From Leucosporidium creatinivorum (Eukaryota > Basidiomycota > Microbotryomycetes > Leucosporidiales > Leucosporidiaceae): a stretch of 64,000 nt of DNA. The stretch lies in contig BCKL01000028.1 in assembly GCA_001600635.1 (NCBI GenBank), positions 62,001-126,000 on the forward strand, given 5' to 3'. Position 1 is the first letter of the stretch. Every line of letters begins with the position of its first letter. This document shows positions 35,339 through 48,215 of the stretch, one piece after another. A model generated the notes under the pieces. That model saw only the letters and a list, made by a program, of their open reading frames with translations, had not been told where the DNA came from and did not search any database. The position numbers and the translations under genes were made by a program.

Positions 35339-35957
35339 ATCGAGTCCCTGTAGCACAGTAGTGAGTAGCTCTAGAGTGGAAGGTGTAGCCTAAATCGCCT
35401 TCTTGGCGAGTGACTCGTTCGTTCGGGTCTAAGAGTTGGACGCGCTGCTCGCTTTCCAGCTCTCCCTCTTGCGCTATCCCTCGCTTTCCCAACTTCCACC
35501 ACAGGGGATATAATCAGATACAGAACAACTCATTCAGCACTACCATATAATCAGCTACAGCGACACAGCTTTGAAAACGACTCAGCAGCCCGAACACGCC
35601 CCTCCCTCGACCCGCGCGCTCGCGCTGGAAAGAGACGGCGTGGAGTCGAGTCTTGACGACAGGGCAGTAACTCTGTAGGTCATCTGCTTATAGCTCTCGC
35701 GCTCAGCTGTACGAGACCTCTGCACGAGACTGGATCCAAGGCAGGATAACGCCTGACGCGTGGGCTCTGTTCGGGCGAGACGCTGCTCGCTCGGCGGTAG
35801 CAGGGGAGGGTACGATGCGCTGCAGAAGTAGCTGGAGCTGTAGCTCATCAGCTCAGGCCATTGCCCAGCCCATCTGCAGCCCCACTCGCTTAGCCCATCT
35901 CAGCGCGCTAACCCTCGCGCTCCTTTCCTCCTACAGCCCTAAAGCCCTACAGCATCC
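35339..35957. promoter_or_regulatory. Divergent promoter between the METTL25-type gene and the large acidic gene
   Basis: The 619 bp separate two outward-facing start codons. They contain many CTACAGC/GCTGTAG words on both strands (near 35240, 35350, 35560, 35830 and 35940) and an AT-richer patch (GATATAATCAGATACAG near 35510, then CCATATAATCAGCTACAG near 35545) that could serve as a core promoter. Function inferred from position. Confidence 0.5.
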
Positions 35958-38900
35958 ATGTCCCACTCTACACCTCTCCCTCCCTCTTCTACACGGCGCC
36001 CTCTCCCATCTTCCCTCTCCTCCAACCGCCATTCAAACGCTTACTCGCCCTACCCCACCTCCCTCCGGCCTTCGCACTTTCCCTCCCGCCCTCGTTTCCC
36101 AGCTTCACCGGCAATCCCTCTGAGCCCTTACACATCCCTCACACCCGCTCAAGGCTACCCTGCTGCGCCAGCTCCTACGCCTGCATCGCTCTACCGCCCT
36201 TCGAGCTCGCTGAGCAGCGCGAGCAGGACGAGGGGAAGAGGTGGAAACCCTTTCGAGCAACTCGATGCACCTGCTTTCGATCACTTCGTGGATGATATTG
36301 CTGGGAGGATAAGGAGCGCGTTGGCCGGACCGCCGAAGCTCAAGCGGGTGAGGAGGGAGGAGAAGCCAGAAGGAGAGGAGGAGACGGCGGCAGGAGACAA
36401 GGAGGAGAGAGACGTTTTTGGCGAGATTAGGACCGTCACAGCTGAGAATGGTGCCGAAGAAACCCAGTACGTCTCCGCCCGGTCTTCCCACTCTTTCACC
36501 GAGCGCCGAACCGAGTTGACCTTCCGTCGGGCCCATCTGCAGCACCTCCTCCCCACCCCACTCCCCTCCCAAAGCCCAAGCACCCCTCTTCGCCCCCGCC
36601 TCTACCATCTCCGCCTCTACCTCCGAAGTCGACCAGCTAGACCACTCGGAGCGACCACCTCTTTCGCCTTCGCGCTCGGTCTCCGAGGCGCTGGTCCTCT
36701 CTTCCGATGAGGAGGAGGAGGAGGAATCCGAGATGGCAAGCTCGGACTCCCCTGCTTCCCCTTCCGCCGACGTGAAACAGGCAGAGGAAGGCAGCTGGGG
36801 AACCCAAATCCTTGGCCGACCCTTTCCCTCCAACCCCTCCCTCTTCCTCCCTTCCCACTCCAACTCGCCTGCTCCTCCCCGCCGCACCGCCGCCAACCTG
36901 TTTGACGCCCTCGACGAAGGCCTCGATGCGGATGATCTGAGAGAGTTGGAGGAGGCGAGGGAAGAGATGGGGGATGATGGAGAGCAGGAGAAGCAGGAGG
37001 AAGAGCAGGAGAGGGAGCATTACGCGTCTTTCCGTCGTCAGGACGAGGCGCAGGAGGAGGAGGATCAGCTTGAGCTTGAGGAGGATGAGGAGGAGCAGGA
37101 CCTTCCGCCGCCGTTCGGCCGCTACCTCCAGCGGACGGAAGCTGGGAAGAGGGAGCAGGAGAGCGTCGATGATGCTGAGTATGACGTCGAGGAGGAGGAG
37201 GTGACTACCCCCGGAGCCGAGATGGAGGAGCAGGACGATTATGACCAGTTCGTGCCGCCGCCGAGTCAGATGAAGGCTTCGAGAAGGCGGCGGTACTCGT
37301 TCGATGAGGACGAGGAGGAGGAGGATGTATCGCCGGTCGCTGCTAGTAGGAAGAGAAACGAGGAGGAGCCTGAGGAGGAGGACCAGAGCGGTGAGGAGTG
37401 GTTTGGTCAGGACGCTGGAGGAGATGAGGATGAAGAGGGCGAGCCTGATGAGAGTCGGTCATCGTCTGAGGTGATCTTTTACCGCCCCTCGCTCTCCGTT
37501 ACAATCGCTGACCCTGCTCGACTCGACTTCAACAGCCCCTCGGCACCCGAATCCCCTACCACCTCAAAGGCAAAGGCCGCGCGCCTACCCCTCCCACTCC
37601 CTCTTCCGCCTCACCGTCTCTCCCTCCCTCCTCCTCCGCCGACGACGACGCTGAAACCAATTCCGACGCCGCCTCCGACATTTCCTTCGAAGAGCACCTT
37701 CTCCCTTCCTACTCTCTCGCTCGTCTACGCTCAATTCTTCGCACGCTCGCCGGATTTGCCCAAGCCCTCGAAGAAGATGGCGAAGGGAGTGAGGATGGGG
37801 AGACGCTTGAAATGCTGAGGGAGAGGATGTTGGGTGTGGAACGAGTCTACGAGGAGAGGTTGGCGTTCGAGAGGGAGAGGAGCGAGGAAGAAGAGGAGGA
37901 GAGTGAGCAAGGGAATGGGGAGGAGGCGGAGTGGAGCGAGATGGCCCCGAGCGGGGGAGCGGACATGAGGTCTCTGCTTTCGCCCAACCCTCCTCGCTCC
38001 CGCACCGTCGCCGACACCGAGCAGGAGCCGCAAGAAGAGGATCCAGACGAGGGCGAAGACCAGGGCTTCTTCGACCCCGAACCTCCCTCCGAGTTCGACA
38101 TCCACGTCCCCTCTTCCGACGAGGATGAGATCCTCCCTCCAACGACCGAGGACGATCACTTCCCTATCGACCCTGCTTCCGCCATCGCTGAACGGGAGCT
38201 CGAGGATGAGGAGGCAGAGATGGAGCCCGAGGAACGAGCAGCCAAGATGCAGATTGAGCAGTTGGCGAGGGAGTTGGTCGAGATGGAGGGGAGGGGTGGA
38301 GTGAGGGTCGATCAGCGCGCGACGTTCGGCGGGGAGGAGCAAGGTGCGAGGAATGAGGAGCAGGCCAAGATGGATCTGGAGGCGATTTATGGGGATTTGG
38401 ATGGCGAGGAGAACGCTACACCGAGCGTCGCGTTCCATTCTGCCCTCCTCTTCGCCGAGGCTCAGCAGCAGCCTCACGCGTCCACCGAGGAGGAGGACGA
38501 CCTTCTCGTCACCTCCCTTCCTTCCGCCGGGTCCCCTCCTCCCTCCGACTTCGCTACACCCTCCCAAATCGACCTCGCCGCCCTCCTCCACTCGTTCGTC
38601 GATCCCTCCCTCAACGCCGACGCCTCCGTCCCCACTCAAGCCCAGACCCAAGACCAGAACGCTGCGCAGAGCGTGCTGGAAGGGATGTTGATGGACTACC
38701 TTCCGACCCAGCCGCAGGATGGAGAAGCGCAGATGAGCATCGAGGAACTCCTCGCTGCTCCCACTTCCTCGACTTCCGGCATGCCCATCGAGCAGCAGCA
38801 GCAGGAGGTCGACATGTTCTCTTCCTTCCCCTCTTCCAGCTTTGTCCCATCATCCCCACCGACGACAACAGAGGAGGTCGACCTTCTCGTATCTCATCAG

Positions 38901-41900
38901 CCTCGTCCGGCGCAGGACGAGGACGAGCTTCTCTCGATCACCACCGCCGCTCCCTCGGTATCGACTCAGCCAGATCTCTGCGCCATCTCCCCTTCATCTC
39001 CTCCCGCGATTTCCGACCAGGCCGACTCTCGTCCCGACGTCCCAAGCTCTCCCCAACCTCAGTCTCAGCCCTCAGCCGAGCTCGCTCCCGTCGACCTCAC
39101 TTCCTCTTCCCCGCCGCCCGAGACTGCACCGAATGAGAGTGCCTCGAGTCGCCCAGCTCGCTCGGTCTTCCACGACGAGAACATCCAGCCCGCTCCCGAG
39201 CAGCGCGAGGAGAAGCATCGCAGTCCAACTCGATTCCAAGGGATCTACTCCACGTTCGCCGACGCCAACTCTGAGCAGGATGCCGATGCCTCCGCTGAGG
39301 AAGAGGAGGAGGATCAGCTCGCTTCTTCCCCTGCTCCGGCTCCCACTGCCGCGCCGAGGGGCAGGAGAGTCGCTCCTGGTCTTCGCAAGGCCCGTCGATC
39401 TTCGAATGGCGGTCGGATCTACTCGGTCGTCCAAGCTGCTGAAGAGGGAGCTGGGGAGGGAGGAGATCTGCTGGGCGTGGGCGATTACGGGTCAGAGAGT
39501 TCTGATGATGCCGAGGCGCCACAAGGTGATGAGAGAGCGGAGGAGCATGAGACGCAGGTGTTGGAGGAGATGGTCCTGTCGAGCTCGGAGGATGAGATTG
39601 ATGAGGGACAAGCGGAGGCGAGGAGCGCGGGGCCGAGCTCGGAGCCGATGAGTTATGATGAGAGCGACGAGGAGGAGTTGGAGGTGGAGCAGAGTGGCGA
39701 GGGAGAGATGAATGAGGCGGTCGAGGATTTGGTGAGTTCCTTTCGGTTCGGTCGACGAGGAGAGATCGCTGACCTTGAGCTTCGTTCGCAGCCTATCGCC
39801 GAGTCTGCTCGCTCGCCTTCGCCCGCACCTCACCTCGACACCGAAGAGCAACTCACTTCCGTACCCTCCGTCGCCGAGGATCCTCCTCTCGAGCCCTCAG
39901 CAGCCGACGAGCCACTCGCTTCGGAGATTCCCGCCGCCGACATCCAACTCTCTTCGGCTCCGTCGAACGCCAACGAGGAGCAAGTCGCTTCATCCATCCT
40001 CGACGAGGAGCAGCCGACTCCCTCCATTACCGACAAGCAGCGCGCTCTCTCCCCCGCCGACGAGCAGCCAGCTCCTTCCACCACTACCGCCCTCGACCAC
40101 CAGCAACCTGCCTTCTCACAGATTCCAACCCCTTACTCTCCTCCCCGAGTCCGCGACGTCCAGTCCCCCGGCGCATGGGATCCTTCCACACCGATTCGTT
40201 TCGGTCCCTCCTCGCTCCCGGTCGAGGCTGAAGTTGAGCAGATCGCAGAGGAAGCTGCTGTGCCGGAGGAGATCGAGTCGATGCTCGGCACAGTTGAAGC
40301 TGAGGTTGAGACTGCTTTGGTTGGCGAGGTGGAGGAGATGCTGGAGGAGGTGGAGGCTGAGGTGCTGCACGATGAGGAGGAAGCTGAGGAGATGGTTGAG
40401 GAACTGTTGGAGGAGGTGGAGGAGCTCGTTCGGGGCGAGTTGGACGAGCCGTTGGGAGAGAGGGAACAGATCGAGATTGATGTACAGATGGACGTCGAGG
40501 TCACTGAAGGCGAGGATAGTAGGCAGGCGGACGAGGTGAGCTTTCGTTCGCGATCTCAGCGCGTAGGCTGATCCCTGACCTTTCCCTTGCTCGCTCAGAT
40601 CAACTCGGTTCGAGGACCAAGTGCGGCCATCGAGGATGATTCGGTGCGCTCATCTGCTCTCCAGCAAGCGAGTCGCTCGCTGACCTTCTCCTTGCGCGCA
40701 AAGGACCACCCCGTCGTCACCCTCATCACCGAGCAGGTCATCATCACCGCTAGCGCCATCGAGGAGCCAGCTGAGCCGACCGCCGAGTCATCGACGCCAC
40801 GCAGCAGCCCTCCCGTCGAACTCGCTCCTACTCAAGTCTCCACGACCGAGGAACTCGCTGGGCCTACCCCCGCCGAGCTCAGCACTACTTCACCAGCCGG
40901 CTCTCCTCCCACTTCGACCACACCTCTCCTCCCTCCCGCTTCGACGACACCCTTGGATCCTCCACAGTCGACTACGGCGTTCTTCCCTCCTCCCTCGACC
41001 CTTCCCGCCTCGACAACACCCCTCGACTCCCCTCCCGACGCAGTCTCCCCCGAAGCCGAAGACTCTCCACCACCAGAGCAGCAGCCTTTCGAGGAGGAGA
41101 GCTCTACTCTGACGACGGAGCCTCTGCCTCTCGCCGTCCCAAGTCAGGCTGAGGGGACGGTCCCTGAAGAGGGCGACGAGACGCTGGAAGGACCGCTCGA
41201 GTCGACGACACCTTCTGGGACGCCGCCACCAGCACTCGAGGAAGATCGAGTTGATACCACAGCCCCTCCGCCACCACCTCAGCCCATCGCCGCCGACTCC
41301 GACGTTCAGCAGCCTACCCCTCTCGCCGACGACCCCGAGGGCACCTCTACTAGCGATGTCGAGCTCGAAGGCCCCACCGCCACTCTTGATGGGCCTGCTG
41401 CCGTCGAAGAGGACACAGGATCTTCGGACGACGATTCGGACGATAGCCTCGTCGTCTCTTCGGCGCTGCTGGGCTCGAGGAACGACACGCCTTTGATCGC
41501 AGAGGAGATGGCGACGCTCGACGTCGACGGAACCCCTCCCTTCACTCCCTTCGTTCATACGCCGGCTTCGGGAGCCGCAGAGGACGAGCAGGAGGGGGAG
41601 CTCGTTGTCGAGCCCATCGAGGAAGAGATGAGCGTCCAGACGTTGGGGCAGGACGACTCGATTTCCACGCCCACCAGCGATGCTTCACCTCATTTGGACG
41701 ACGACTCGGAATCTGAGGACGAGCTCAATCTTCTTCCCCTCCCGCCCGCGACTCGCTCGACCAAGGCCGCCTCACCATCTCTCTCCATCACCATTCCCCT
41801 AGAGCTCGCCTCTCCTCGTCGTAGCTCAACTCGCCTTCGCCCTACGCCTTCCAACGAGTCGCTCGGAGAAGTCGAGTTCTCCTTGCAGCCTCGGCGATCG

Positions 41901-42741
41901 ACTCGCGGTCGTGGAGAGCCGGTAGCAGCGGAGACTTCCCAGGCTGAGGATGTCGAGCAGCCTTCCACCTCGAGCTCAACTCGTCGCTCGACTCGATTGG
42001 GAGGAGCTGCCGATGAGCCTGTCGCTTCTACCTCGACTTCGCCGAGCAAGCCCAAGAGCAAGCGCTCTCGACCTTCCGACGCTCCCACTCCGATCGCTTC
42101 TCCGTCCACCACTTCTGCATCCAAGCGCCGTCGAGGACAAGATGAGTCGCCCGCCGCCGCGGAGGACGCTCCCATTCGACCATTCGCTCGCCAGCACACG
42201 CACAGCAACTCGAACGTCCTTCGTCAAGACCCTCCAGCTTCTTCCACCTCTACGTCGACGAAGCATCTGCCCGTCACTCGCTCACACTGCGAGCTGCACA
42301 AGCTCGAGTTCAAGAGTAACATCATGCGCTCGCCTTACCAAGTCGCGATGCCTTCGGTGAGTTCTCGCTCTCTCTTTCTCAGCGAAGAAGCCACCGCTGA
42401 TCCTCTCCTGTTCGCAGTGCGCCCTCTCGTCGCAACTGGCACAAGAGACAATGGAAGCCTTCTCCGTCATCGATCTCGGCCCGCTCCCATCCCCCTCCAC
42501 CGGCACTCGACTCGGCGGCGCAGGACTGGTCGACGGACCCGCCGCTGACGATGAGCGGGATGTCGAGCTCTTCAACGGCGAGGAGGATGTATTGGCCGCG
42601 GTGAGGAGGGTGGCAGGAGTGGAGCTCTATGATGAAGGTGCGGTCGAGCTGCTGTCGGGTGAGGGAGGGAGGTCTGCGAGGAGCCCGAGGAAGCGAGGTG
42701 CTGAGGAGCAGGTTAAGGGGACGAATAAGAAGAGAAAGTAA
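35958..42741 (+). CDS. Very large acidic, low-complexity nuclear-type protein
   Basis: Seven exons (35958-36466, 36543-37470, 37536-39731, 39792-40535, 40599-40643, 40704-42356, 42418-42741) all join in frame to 2,132 residues. I do not recognise the family. The N-terminus is Pro/Ser-rich and carries GNPFEQLDAPAFDHFVDDIAGRIR; a second ordered piece is FEEHLLPSYSLARLRSILRTL with a nearby coiled coil. Most of the rest is Glu/Asp/Ser/Pro-rich and disordered, with dozens of EEEE/DDSE blocks and degenerate repeats such as DEQPAPS. The C-terminal 250 residues contain basic RRSTR/KRRR clusters that look like nuclear signals, a Cys/His segment (SHCELHKLEFKSN) and a mostly ordered end finishing in KKRK. 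A chromatin- or replication-associated scaffold is plausible but not shown. Confidence 0.75.
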
Positions 42742-43464
42742 TTGATAATAGTGATATTGCATGTGCTAGGTTCCGCTTGCTCATTGACAGGCCGCGAGAG
42801 TGACAGCTGAACTGGTCGGCCTCGGCGAGGGACTCGTTTGAAAGAAGGGCAAAGGCGGGAGGGGGAAAGGACGAGGCTCGGGTGCTTGCTTTGCCTCGCG
42901 GCATTATGATCTGCCTGCTGGGCTGTTCGACCATGCGCAAGCGAGACGACGAGAGCCTTGTCCCGTTCTACATCCGTTCGGCGAGAGAGCCCATCGCCGA
43001 GGTCGCCGTTCTCGCTTGAGGGGGAGACGGGAGCGCTGCCTGAGGTCAGGGCACTCTCCACGACCAATATGCGAGCATCTTTGAAGCTGTAGCTCTGTCT
43101 ATAGCACTCACAACGCCTGCGAAGCTCTGCGAGATCGGCAGCGACCTTGCAAGTGGCTCCAAGTCTTGCACGACGGCAGATGGATGGGCCGGGCTGCTGC
43201 GTACAGGTGCATTGAGATGTTGCATCGATTTCACCGCAATTTCGACGAGCTTGCGAGGTCGCAAAAGTCACCTGCTCCGAGAGGAAGCCAGATCCCCGCG
43301 CCCCGCCTCCGACTTCATCTCGGTTGCGGAGCCTCCAAGCATTTCCTCTTTCCATCCACTCGTTTCTTCTTCGCTTCGAACAGCAGCAACTCGTACCTCA
43401 GCAGCCTTAATTACTCTCGACCGCTTCGTCCACCTCTACAGCCGAGTCTGACAACTCCGACAGC
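42742..43464. other. Spacer upstream of the P450 gene
   Basis: This 723-bp spacer contains the P450 promoter; the region just upstream of the ATG is pyrimidine-rich (CTCGACCGCTTCGTCCACC). A minus-strand frame of about 240 codons runs through it but overlaps the previous gene's end and shows no conserved character. Confidence 0.4.
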
Positions 43465-45972
43465 ATGGCCGTCGACCTCCCTCTCTCAACGCTAGCCTTG
43501 GGCGCTGCTCTCATTCTCGCAATCGCGCTGGCTCTCCGACCTAAGCGTGCTCGTTTCGCAGCTCCCTTACCACCTGCACCCAATACGAACGTCCCCCTCA
43601 TTGGACACACCCTCATGATGTCGGGCGTCAAGTACGCCTGGGTCTCGTTCTACGATATCTGGAAGTCCATGGGCGAAGAGGCCTGCCGCTCTGGAATCAT
43701 GTACATGAAGCGTGAGCGATCCTCTCGGCGTTCCCAAGTCGAAGCTAACGCCGGCGACTAACTCAGTCGGAAACGGACCCAACGCCGACACGATTATCGT
43801 CAACACATGCAAAGCTACTCAGGACCTGCTCGAGAAGAAGAGTGGACTTTACTCTGGTGAGTCTGATTGCCGCGCTGAGAGGGGAGCTCGGCGTTCACCT
43901 CGACGCGCTGAGGGCGAGCTTGCAATCAGAAAGGATTCTGTACTAATATCTAGGCCCGTCACAGATCGACCAAGGATGATCGTACCTCAAGAGTACATCT
44001 CGAATAACCGCCGCATGGTCCTCACCCGCTACAATGACACCTGGCGCCAGCTTCGCAAGTTTCTGCACACCCAGCTGCACGACAAGCTCGCTTCGACCTA
44101 CGAGCCTGTTCAAGGTGGGTTTTGCATTCTTGAGGACCGGATCGCCCATGCGCTGGCGCGGTCGAAGTGCTCCCGCTTCGCCACAAGCTCGGAGCCATCA
44201 TCGCCGAGCGGCTCGCTAACTTGCCTCGCTCATCCCACTCAGATCTCGAGGCCAAAGCTTTGGCCCTATCTTTCCTCGAGGACCCTGAGCACTTTGCGGA
44301 TCACATCCAGCTGTTCTCGTCCAATGTGAGTGGCTGCGAAACCCTCGGCCGAGCTGGTGCTCGAACCATGACTTACCGCCTCTATTGCTCCCAGGTCATC
44401 CTTCAAATCGCTTACGCCCGACGAGCACGCGATGTCAATGACAAGGCTATCCAAGTAAGTACCCTTGCACGCGCAACCGAGATCCTGTTTCGGCGCGGGC
44501 TGCAGGCTCCTGAAGAGCTCAGCTCACACTGTCTGGTCGCGGCACAGATGATGATCAGTAGTATCGAAAACTGGTCACTGGAGGCCCTCCCTGGAGCTCG
44601 CTTTGTCGCCGACTTCCCCGTCCTCGAGTGAGTTGCTCTCTTTCGGATCTCGGCGCTCCCCTCATCTTAGACTCATTCTGACCTCACACTTGCTTTGGAC
44701 TCGCAGTTACCTCCCCGCCTTCATTTCGCCGTGGAAGAGCAACGCCATTCGCCTTCACAAGCTCGAACTGGAGCTTTTCAACACTCTTACGGGTGGAGTT
44801 CGGCGCAAGATGGCGGCGGGTGAGCTGCCGAACTGTCTAATGCGCCATTTGCTGGAACACCAAAAGGTATGCACGTTAAACCTACAGTAGATGAGGTAGA
44901 GGAGGAGGAGGCGGGAGGATGGATTATGGAGAGAGACCCCCGACGAGCCATCGCCGAGCGGGAGACGACCTGGGCCTCTGGGCTTTTGACTAGCGGTCGC
45001 CCAGATCTCTGCACCATGCTGACCTGATTCTCTTGCTTCATCAGTCCTATGGCTTCGACGACGAGCTGGTGCAGTACACCGCCGGCACTCTCTTCGAGGC
45101 AGGAAGCGACACCACCACTTCGCTCACAACCAGTCTCGTTCTTGCCGCTACCAACAACAACGAGTTTTGGAAGAAGGCGAAAGAGGAAGTTGACCGAGTC
45201 GTTGGACCCGACCGCATGCCTACTTTCGCCGATAGCGATGATTTGCCTTGTGAGTGAAGCTCGGCGAAGGGTGAGGCCGACGGAAAGGGCCAAGAGCTGA
45301 CCACTCATATCCCTCTCGACAGACATCGTCGCCATCGGAAAGGAGCTTCAGCGCTGGCGTCCTGCCGTCCCCGCCGCTGTCCCTCATGCGCTTACCCAGG
45401 TTCGCTTTTGCACAGTTATCTCGCGATGTGCTCTGCTGACCCCTTCTTACGACAGGACGACGAGTACATGGGCTTCCACCTTCCCAAGGGCTCTACCGTT
45501 ATCTGCAACACCTGGGCTATCGGTCGCGACAAGGCCGTCTTCCCCGATGGCGAGACTTTCCGCCCCGAGCGCTACCTCGGCGAGGAGGGCAAGAAGATTG
45601 CCTCCGCTCTCAATAAAGGTCACACTGGTTTCGGGTTTGCTCGCAGGATCTGTCGTGAGTTTGTGTTTGCGCTCCTGTGCTTCGATAGCTTCGTAAGCCC
45701 TTCGCTGACTCTTTTCTCACGCAGCCGGCCTGCACGTCGCCGAGCGCTCTCTACTCATCGTTATCGCCACGCTCGCATGGGGTTTCGAGCTCGGTCCCAA
45801 GGCCAACGAGGCCCGTCCTGACGTCTACAACTTCTCCGAGGGATTCGTCTCGCGTGCCAACCCCTTCCGCGCTGAGATTACGGCTCGCGATGCTCGGCGC
45901 GCCAGGATGATTACTCAGGAGGGCAAGGAGGCGCTTAGGCAGATGGAGAACTTGTATGAGGATGATCTTTGA
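43465..45972 (+). CDS. Cytochrome P450 monooxygenase, fungal class E group I
   Basis: Eleven exons (43465-43711, 43767-43856, 43965-44114, 44243-44325, 44395-44454, 44548-44627, 44707-44866, 45045-45249, 45323-45399, 45456-45654, 45725-45972) give 532 residues. There is an N-terminal membrane anchor (ALGAALILAIALAL) then a Pro-rich hinge (APLPPAPNTNVPLIG). Also seen: YSDRPRMIVPQEYIS, the C-helix WRQLRKFLH, I-helix EAGSDTTTS, K-helix ELQRWRP (ExxR), ETFRPERYL and the heme loop FGFARRICPG with Cys450. For the third exon the acceptor GTCACAG is used rather than the nearer ATATCTAG, which would bring a stop. The closest type by eye is the O-methylsterigmatocystin-oxidoreductase-like group, not CYP51. 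The substrate is unknown; ER membrane, using NADPH-P450 reductase. Confidence 0.92.
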
Positions 45973-46139
45973 AGGGTGTAACTAGCTCTGTACTCACGAG
46001 CAAGTCGGCTGCGAAGCGAGAGCTCAGCAGATTCGAGGGAGAAGTCTGAGGGGAGCGAGAAGAGTCGTAGATGCAGAGAGGGATAAGACCGATGTTCTAG
46101 TATCTTCTTTAGCTAGCCCGACCGTCACGCGCTGGCGTG

Positions 46140-48215
46140 CTCTCGCTCTCGCTCGCAGCTCCGCGCTCGGCGAACGCTTGGTCACTGAGGCGTTGCAGGC
46201 GATTGAGAAAGGGAGGGTAGGTACAGGAATTTTGTTAGTATTTTTGAAGTGGAGAGGGGGGTGTAGGTGTGAAATGGAGGAACCTGCGAAAAGCAACAGC
46301 CGAAAGGTCAGCTCGGCGCGAGTGTGGCGTTGAAGCGAGCACTATTACCGCTGATGAGTTGCTGTGGGACGGTAGCTGGCAAATAGAGAGTGTCAGCGAA
46401 GTCCGCGACCGGAACAGAGGATCGTCGACTCACGCGCTTCGACCCTCACCCGTAACGCAACTCCGCTTCGATCCCCTTGGTCCTACAAGCAGCATACCAT
46501 TGGTCCGCTGCCCCAAGCACAAGATCATGCTCTTCCTCCCATAGTTGAAGCTTCCATCGCTGTAGGCGGGCCAGAGCTGGCAGGGCGAGCGCCGTAGCCA
46601 GGCGCGGCACATTCTCGGCTTCGAGCCAAAGCGTTTCCAGGACGCTGAGCTTGACTCGGAGGGCGGTGAGGTAGGGGATCAAAGCTCCGGCAGAAGGGTT
46701 GTCGATTTGGAGATGGGTGAGGGAGGTACATTTGGCGAGGAATGCTGAGACGGGGAGCACCTTGCTCGTTCGGCGATTGCCGCCGTAGTGCGTGAGTGAG
46801 AGGGGCTCAGTTGAGGGGCGACGTCGTGGAAAGCGTCCATAGTGTGGGCACTCGAAGGATACTCGATAATCTCTTCCCATGCAATCTCGAGGCGACGGTG
46901 GAGAGGTGCGCTGGCGAGCAGTGGTCGGAGCACCGAGTCGGGCACTCGACCCCACGTGATATCGAGAGAGTTGAGAGCGATGTTGTGCTGGATGAGGGTA
47001 GATGATAATGCTCCGGTGATGCTGACGCTGAGCGCGAGATGCTGAACGCCTGTGCAACGAGAGGTGTGAGCTCCGAACAGATGACCGAGTGCTGCTCAAG
47101 ACCAACCTCGTAAGAGAACCAGGGTGAGGACAGTGGCGTCGAGGGTGAGGTTGTGGCCACATCCCCTCAGCTCTAGCACCTTCACCTCGGTGACGAGGCT
47201 CAGCAGTTTCCACCAGTCTTCCACCTTCGGCCAGTAGCCAGCGTGCAGCTTTATTCGTCTGACCTGGCTCGGGGCGGTGGATTCGCGGCCGAGCCGCTCA
47301 AGCACTCCTTCCAGGTCGAACGACTTGCCGTACCGAGTCTCGATGGTCCTAACCAGGAGGAGTTGAGCCGGCGCCGTCCAATCCCGCGCAACGAGGGCGG
47401 CCGAGATGAGGACACGAGTGCGCTGTCCGGGGCGATTGCGGGTATCACCCTGCATGAGCTCGAGGATATAGTAGAGCACCTCGAGAGGGAGGTCTTGGAT
47501 GACGGCCATGGCGCTCGAAGTTGGCGGAGAGGAAGGGGGAGCGAGTTCCGGCGAAGATGATGAGGGGCCAAGGCTTCGGTCTGCGAAGGGTGAAGGTGCT
47601 GGTCAGTACTGCTACTCTTTCCCGGTAGCTGATTTAAACTGTAAGCTCGCCAACAGACCATCGACTCAGCCCTCGTCGTCTCGTCAACAGACGCTCGACC
47701 CTCGCCGTCCGTCTGCCTCCCTCGGTCGCTGCAGCTCTACAGCGCCCAGCTGCTCCGCCTACAGCACCACCCGGGGAGAGCTCAAGATCTCACTCACTTT
47801 CACCTTCAACAGCAGTTACAACGCCCGGCAGCTACTTCTTAGCTTCCAACAGGCGCACGTCCTCTGCTTCCGAGCGCGAGCGTTTCTGTAGCCTAGCGAC
47901 CGAGCGGACAGGCGAAGAGGTGTAGTCGAGTAAGCGAGTGGTCCAGTGGCTTCCACTCCGAGCTTCCGGCAGCCGAGCGAGACGAGTTGGAGCGAGATGA
48001 AACGAGCAAGTTGAGGGAGAAGGGCAAGGGAGCGAGCGGGCGAAGAGGAGGGAAAAGGCGAGCGAGGTGAGTACATGCTGTTGTTGGGCCGACTGGACAG
48101 CAGCAAGTTACTTGAACAAAAGTTTGAAGGGGAAGATGAGAGGCTACATCGACCTACAAACCTACAGCGAGCGACACGAAAGGATCGCCGGGCGCCGAAC
48201 CGACTCGCTGCAGGC
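46140..48215 (-). repeat. Repeat R1, copy 2 (inverted)
   Basis: Minus-strand copy of the unit at 31070-33285. It keeps the gene body, the 5' flank to about 48215 (ATCGCCGGGCGCCGAACCG) and a shorter 3' flank, which loses similarity at about 46140. Copies 1 and 2 face each other as an inverted pair around the METTL25, large acidic and P450 genes. The flank 47510-48435 holds nothing beyond this repeat. Confidence 0.78.
46446..47509 (-). pseudogene. F-box-like / leucine-rich gene, frameshifted copy 2
   Basis: Exons would be 47107-47509 and 46446-47049, with the same GTTGGT donor as copy 1. The first exon is open (IQDLPLEVLYYILELMQGD onwards). In the second, at about 46805, the copy reads CTGAGCCCCTCTC where the others read CTGAGCCGCCTCTC: one base is missing and the frame shifts after HDVAPQLS. 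The downstream part (THYGGNRRTSKVLPVSAF to the final ELRYG) is still well kept in the shifted frame, so the loss is recent, or a sequencing error is possible. Confidence 0.75.

Noticed and set aside
37731-38651. Long antisense frame inside the large acidic gene
   Set aside because: It is the complement of Glu/Asp-rich codons, which always leave Leu/Pro/Arg-rich frames; no motif.
42627-43355. Minus-strand open frame of about 240 codons upstream of the P450
   Set aside because: It overlaps the end of the large acidic gene, has no start context or conserved segments, and its composition looks like translated spacer.
43465-45972. Assignment of the P450 to CYP51 (sterol 14-demethylase)
   Set aside because: The YSDRPRM segment, the FARRICPG heme loop and the many introns fit the fungal group I type; CYP51 signature segments are absent.
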